A stretch of 64,000 nucleotides of DNA from Anthopleura xanthogrammica (Eukaryota; Cnidaria; Anthozoa; Actiniaria; Actiniidae): the NCBI GenBank assembly GCA_964019055.1, contig OZ025220.1, forward strand, positions 7,180,620 through 7,244,619, in the 5' to 3' direction. The notes under the pieces are model-generated. The model had not been told where the DNA came from, searched no databases, and saw only the letters and a list, made by a program, of their open reading frames with translations. The translations under genes and the position numbers were made by a program. Positions 59,938-64,000 of this stretch are shown here, in pieces (position 1 is the stretch's first letter; the number at the start of each line of letters is the position of its first letter).

Positions 59938-62434
59938 ATGGAGTCAGTTGACCACATAAAGAGAGAAGAAATGGACTCAGATGAATCAGAGTCAGATTGG
60001 TTTGGATACGGGTGTAAATCAGGAGAGATTTTGTTTTATTACAATGTTAAGACTGGAGAACACAAATGGCGTACAAATTCTTCTTGCTCTGAGGTAACTT
60101 TCTTCTTTAACTAATTGTTTAAACTGCCTGGCCCTACCCTGCCCTATCCAGAACAGCCCTTCTTTACCCTACCCTAAACTCTCAACTTTGTTTTCCTCTT
60201 ACTGCATTTTTATTTTTGTCAATTTGCCAAAGGCAGGTGATTACATAATAGAACATTAAGTCCCCTACAAGGTGTATCACCCTTACTCAACCCATGTAAA
60301 ATATACTAACCATCCCTCAAAGAAACCCTTAAGAAAAATATAATTAATGAATAAGTTAATATAAGAGAAACAATTTGCAAAACTTATATTAAAGCTGTGT
60401 GAAAAGAGTTAAACTATAATTTATTAATCTACTGATAGACCCTTCCCAAACTCAGTTGCAGTTTACATAATCATTGTACTGTCATACAGTAAGTAAGAAC
60501 TCTCTTTTAGAAACTGAGATTAGAATAAACAGGGAGGGTTCTAATATTTTTATTTTGTGTTAATCTAGAACACCATACACAGAGTACAGACCAGTGATGT
60601 GCCAGATGTACCTAATGAACTGTGCAGTGTGGCTACACAGACTGAAGACTACGGCTGTGTCAATCATTGTACCTCAATGTATGTTGACAATGAAAGACAA
60701 ATGGAAAATAGAGAGAGCCAAAGCAGTGAAATAATAGAAGAAGTAAGTGATGAAGATACAACTGATGTCAATGAAATAGAAGAAGAAGTAAGTGATGAAG
60801 ATACAACTGATGTCAATGAAATAGAAGAAGAAGTAAGTGATGAAGATACAACTGATCTCAATGAAATAGAAGAAGAAGTAAGCAATGAAGATACAAATGA
60901 TGTCAATGAAATAGAAGAAGAAGTAAGCGATGAAGATACAACTGATGTCAATGAAATAGAAGAAGAAGTAAGCGATGAAGATACAACTGATGTCAATAAA
61001 ATAAAAGAAGAAGTAAGCGATGAAGATACAAATGATGTCAATGAAATAGAAGAAGTAAGCGATGAAGATACCATTGATGTCAATGAAATAAAACAAGAAG
61101 TAAGCGATGAAGATACAACTGATGTCAATGAAATAGAAGAAGAAGTAAGCGATGAAGATACAACTGATGTCAATGAAATAGAAGAAGTAAGCGATGAAGA
61201 TACAACTGATGTCAATGAAATAGAAGAAGTAAGCGATGAAGATACAACTGATGTCAATGAAGTAGAAAAAGAAGTAAGCAATGAAGATACAAATGATGTC
61301 AATGAAATAGAAGAAGTAAGCGATGAAGATACCATTGATGTCAATGAAATAAAACAAGAAGTAAGCGATGAAGATACAACTGATGTCAATGAAATAGAAG
61401 AAGAAGTAATCGATGAAGATACAACTGATGTCAATGAAATAGAAGAAGTAAGCGATGAAGATACAACTGATGTCAATGAAATAGAAGAAGTAAGCAATGA
61501 AGATACAACTGATGTCAATGAAGTAGAAGAAGTAAGCAATGAAGATACAAATGATGTCAATGAAATAGAAGAAGAAGTAAGCGATGAAGATACCATTGAT
61601 GTCAATAAAATAAGAGAAGAAGTAAGCGATGAAGATACCATTGATGTCAATGAGCAGAACACATTGAATAACACTGATGTTGACAATAACCTTGATGAAA
61701 TTAGTGAAAACTTTGAGATGGATGAGCCATTGAGTGCCATAGTTACTAAGATGAAAAGAAGGAAGAATCATGTACAAAATGTACCCTCTAAGCACAAAAG
61801 GAATACCAACTGTCATAACTGCCCTTATTGCAGTAGGAAATATAAGCATAAAAGTCGTCTTAAAGTTCATGTAAGAACACATACCGGTGAAAAACCATAT
61901 GAATGTTCGTATTGTGACAAGGCATTTGCAAGGAAAGGTGCTCTTGATGATCATCAACGAACACATACTGGTGAAAAACCATTTAAATGTTCATATTGTG
62001 ACAAGGCATTTGCACGGAAAAGTAATGTCAATGTTCATTTACGAACACATACCGGTGAAAAGCCATATGACTGTTCATTTTGTTATAAGGAATTTAACCA
62101 GAAAAGTCATCTCCGTCGCCATCTACGAATACATACTGGTGAAAAGCCATTTGAATGTTCTTATTGTGACAAGGCATTTGCTCACAAGAGCAATTTCAAT
62201 GTACATCTGCGAACACATACCAGAGAAAAGCCATATATATGTTCGTATTGTGATAAAGCAAATACTACAAAGACAAAACTGGTTATCCATTTACGAATAC
62301 ATACCGGTGAAAAGCCATATGAATGTTTGTATTGTGATAAAGCATTTTCTAGAAGAACAAAACTGAATATCCATCTGCAAACTCATACTGTTGAAAAACC
62401 GTATGAATGTTCGTATTGTGACAAGGCAGTTTGA
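59938..62434 (+). CDS. C2H2 zinc-finger protein 2: WW-like N-terminus, expanded acidic repeat, seven fingers, premature stop; 673 aa
   Basis: Exons 59938-60093 and 60569-62434 have the same structure as gene 1. The N-terminus is 156 bases in both and closely similar (YYNVKTGEHKW). The acidic region (60739-61655) is expanded to about 20 units of EVSDEDTTDVNEIEE. Fingers 1-7 are intact. Finger 8 begins CSYCDKAV and hits TGA at 62432-62434, where gene 1 has TTTACA. The same frame then stays open to 62578 and encodes the rest of finger 8 and all of finger 9. A nonsense change has therefore removed two fingers. The protein may still function as a seven-finger form, or the gene may be starting to decay. 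A sequencing error is less likely because the two changed codons keep the frame. Confidence 0.85.
60739..61655 (+). repeat. In-frame 42-45 bp minisatellite encoding the acidic array
   Basis: About 20 units of GAAGTAAGCGATGAAGATAC... vary in 3-base steps (GAAGAAGAA against GAAGAA), so the frame is always kept. A six-unit block of 261 bp is repeated (start about 61061 and 61322), giving a higher-order structure. The minus-strand frames of 358 and 430 codons are shadows. Confidence 0.93.
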
Positions 62435-62578
<144 letters not shown>

Positions 62579-62883
62579 TGTTTACATCGTCAAGGGGCAT
62601 TTGCAAAGAGAATTATTCTGAAAGTCTATATTGGAAGATAGACTTTGAGGTTATCATTGGTAAAAAGCGATGATATTTGCTTCCTATAAGTAATTAGTCC
62701 TACTATCAACATCAAATAACAAATACTAATACAACTAGTATCTACAAGTTATATTTCATTGATTTTATAGTTTTTAATATTTTAACAAAAATTTGATATT
62801 CAAGACGTTATTAGCTCTTGGAATCTTATTTTAAATAAAGTCAATAAACTTCCTGTAATTCAAGAGGAATTAATAAACCAGAT
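62579..62883. other. 3' flank of zinc-finger gene 2
   Basis: The first ~110 bp are homologous to the gene 1 flank, then unique AT-rich sequence. No gene seen. Confidence 0.5.
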
Positions 62884-62952
62884 ATTATTCTTATTCTTAT
62901 TCTTATTCTTATTCTTATTCTTATTCTTATTCTTATTCTTATTCTTATTCTT
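62884..62952. repeat. (TTATTC)n hexanucleotide repeat
   Basis: About 11 perfect units, followed by CTTCTTCTTCTTATTATTATT. Confidence 0.95.
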
Positions 62953-62970
62953 CTTCTTCTTATTATTATT

Positions 62971-63113
62971 AGAGTGCATTCAGTAAAAGCATGAAACATT
63001 AGTACAACTATTTTGTACTATTTTATGCTAATTCTTTTGTTTTCTTTTGTTCAACTAGCACTATTTTGCACAATTTAGTAATTAGTGTTTCACGCTTTTA
63101 CTGAATGCACTCT
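62971..63113. mobile_element. ~145-bp palindromic MITE (copy B)
   Basis: Ends AGAGTGCATTCAGTAAAAGC and GCTTTTACTGAATGCACTCT. Partner of 3449-3597; the subterminal 9-10 bases differ between copies but match between the two arms of each copy. Confidence 0.85.
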
Positions 63114-63331
63114 ATTACTATAATTATTATTATTATTATTAGGGGAATTCAGTGCTCAGTCAGAAGGTAAAGCAGGTGGGCCGTCAAAGCCAGAAATGAA
63201 TTGAATTAGCATTTTTTAATGCTTTTTTATTATTCTTATAGCAAAATTGTAGACGTTAAATGTTGGATGGTCCATTTTATAGATAGCCCTCCCCTTTCAA
63301 ATTACTCAAAATTATGTGTCCCACCCCCTGC

Positions 63332-63496
63332 AGGGCTCAAAATAGGAAACAATTATAGCCTGCCAGTCCATTAAATTTTGCCTGCCTGTTTATTATTTTT
63401 ATTTTCGATTTGGCAGTTCACCGTTATTTTTGCCTGCCAAACCTTAAGTTTTGCCTGGCTTTTGGCCATTGGCAGGCCGCTATTTCGAGCCCTAGC
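63332..63496. mobile_element. MITE with AGGGCTC(A/G)AAATAG ends
   Basis: CAGGGCTCAAAATAGGAAAC and TAGCCTGCCAGTCC at the left are mirrored by CATTGGCAGGCCGCTATTTC then GAGCCCTAG at the right. The interior repeats TTTTGCCTGCC. Confidence 0.7.
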
Positions 63497-64000
63497 TGCC
63501 CTGTTTTTGCTGGCCAACCCCCTTTACTTTATGACCAGCCCATTAGCTTGTATTCAGTTCTCAATGCATGTGAGCAATTGATAAGCAGGAAATTAGAAAA
63601 AGATCTGCACGAGGCATAACCTTGGTTCCAGGCATTTCCTTGGTTGGTTCTGCTCATGAACTGGGATATCGATATTGACCAAACCCCAACATCTGCATCG
63701 CAGGCAACAATATGTGAAGCATGTGCTACTTCCTCTTCCAGTAGAAGTTGTCCTAAGCGACATGGTAGTAGTGAGTGGATGAAAGGGAGGCAAATTGAAC
63801 TTTAGTATTTGAATACTGGGATACCTGTGGCTAATAATTGTTGTGCCTGGTATCCACTGTATTTAGAGCTGGGGCAAATTGTGTAACTTTGAGTGACATA
63901 TTTTGAATTCGAACGATAGAAATTTGGAAATGACCACTTATGGATTCAAATTTACTTTCGGTAGCAGTATTCTGAGCTAGCTTCCAGGGTTGATGCAACT
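63497..64000. other. End of window: unassigned sequence, then the zinc-finger duplication flank
   Basis: 63497-63900 shows no confident gene (see rejected items). 63914-64000 matches 58636-58724 (ATTCAAATTTACTTT, GGTAGCAGTATTCTGAGCTA, CAGGGTTGATGCAACT). The segmental duplication therefore extends past the window edge. Confidence 0.7.

Noticed and set aside
60664..61966. Minus-strand frames of 358 and 430 codons opposite the zinc-finger gene
   Set aside because: Shadows of the in-frame minisatellite and fingers. They lack family features and a plausible start context.
63636..63805. Possible last exon after TTCCAG, encoding LLMNWDIDIDQTPTSAS and a Cys-rich stretch to a stop at about 63805
   Set aside because: Open for only about 55 codons, with no recognisable domain and no partner exon in the window.

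Overview
The window is nuclear DNA of an invertebrate animal, most likely an anthozoan cnidarian (coral or sea anemone). This is an inference from spliced genes with GT-AG introns, an EMI/multiple-EGF receptor, a D8C-fibronectin III secreted protein, Crypton-derived and LINE sequences, a tRNA-derived SINE, and dense short palindromic (MITE-like) elements. No bacterial or organelle features are present. All exon models were built by hand from reading frame, splice-site sequence and phase agreement, without transcript data.

Layout. 1-5.5 kb: a 45-bp satellite, palindromic elements and an orphan Crypton-type recombinase N-terminal domain. 5.5-11.65 kb (+): a nine-exon EMI/EGF transmembrane receptor of the MEGF10/Draper type, 594 aa, with a tyrosine-rich tail. 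11.7-16.2 kb: palindromic elements, a 5'-truncated LINE and an 8-bp satellite. 17.0-22.2 kb (+): a second EGF membrane-protein gene whose cytoplasmic tail is shifted out of frame. 22.9-35.1 kb (-): a twelve-exon QRICH2/C16orf96-like (DUF4795) coiled-coil protein, 991 aa. 37.0-44.4 kb (+): an eight-exon, 209-aa Ras-superfamily GTPase with a CAAX end and an unusual WDTPGLDD switch. 47.4-52.9 kb (-): a secreted D8C plus three-FN3 protein, with an intragenic tandem duplication and one decayed exon copy. 53.7-54.7 kb: a decayed LINE. 56.2-62.6 kb (+): two tandemly duplicated C2H2 zinc-finger genes. The second carries a greatly expanded acidic repeat and a premature stop. Its duplicated 3' flank reappears at the very end of the window.

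The genes do not form one pathway. Two share a 1.95-kb divergent intergenic region (the DUF4795 gene and the GTPase gene). Their introns share a 57-bp satellite in the same transcriptional sense. Introns are loaded with microsatellites, satellites and hairpin elements, which generate most of the long spurious open frames in the region.

I found no clear new multi-gene system. The best leads are the atypical GTPase (Leu at the Ras Gln61 position), the ITAM-like receptor tail, the satellites shared between introns, the FN3 exon duplication with decay, palindromes whose two arms co-vary, and the expanding zinc-finger paralogue.
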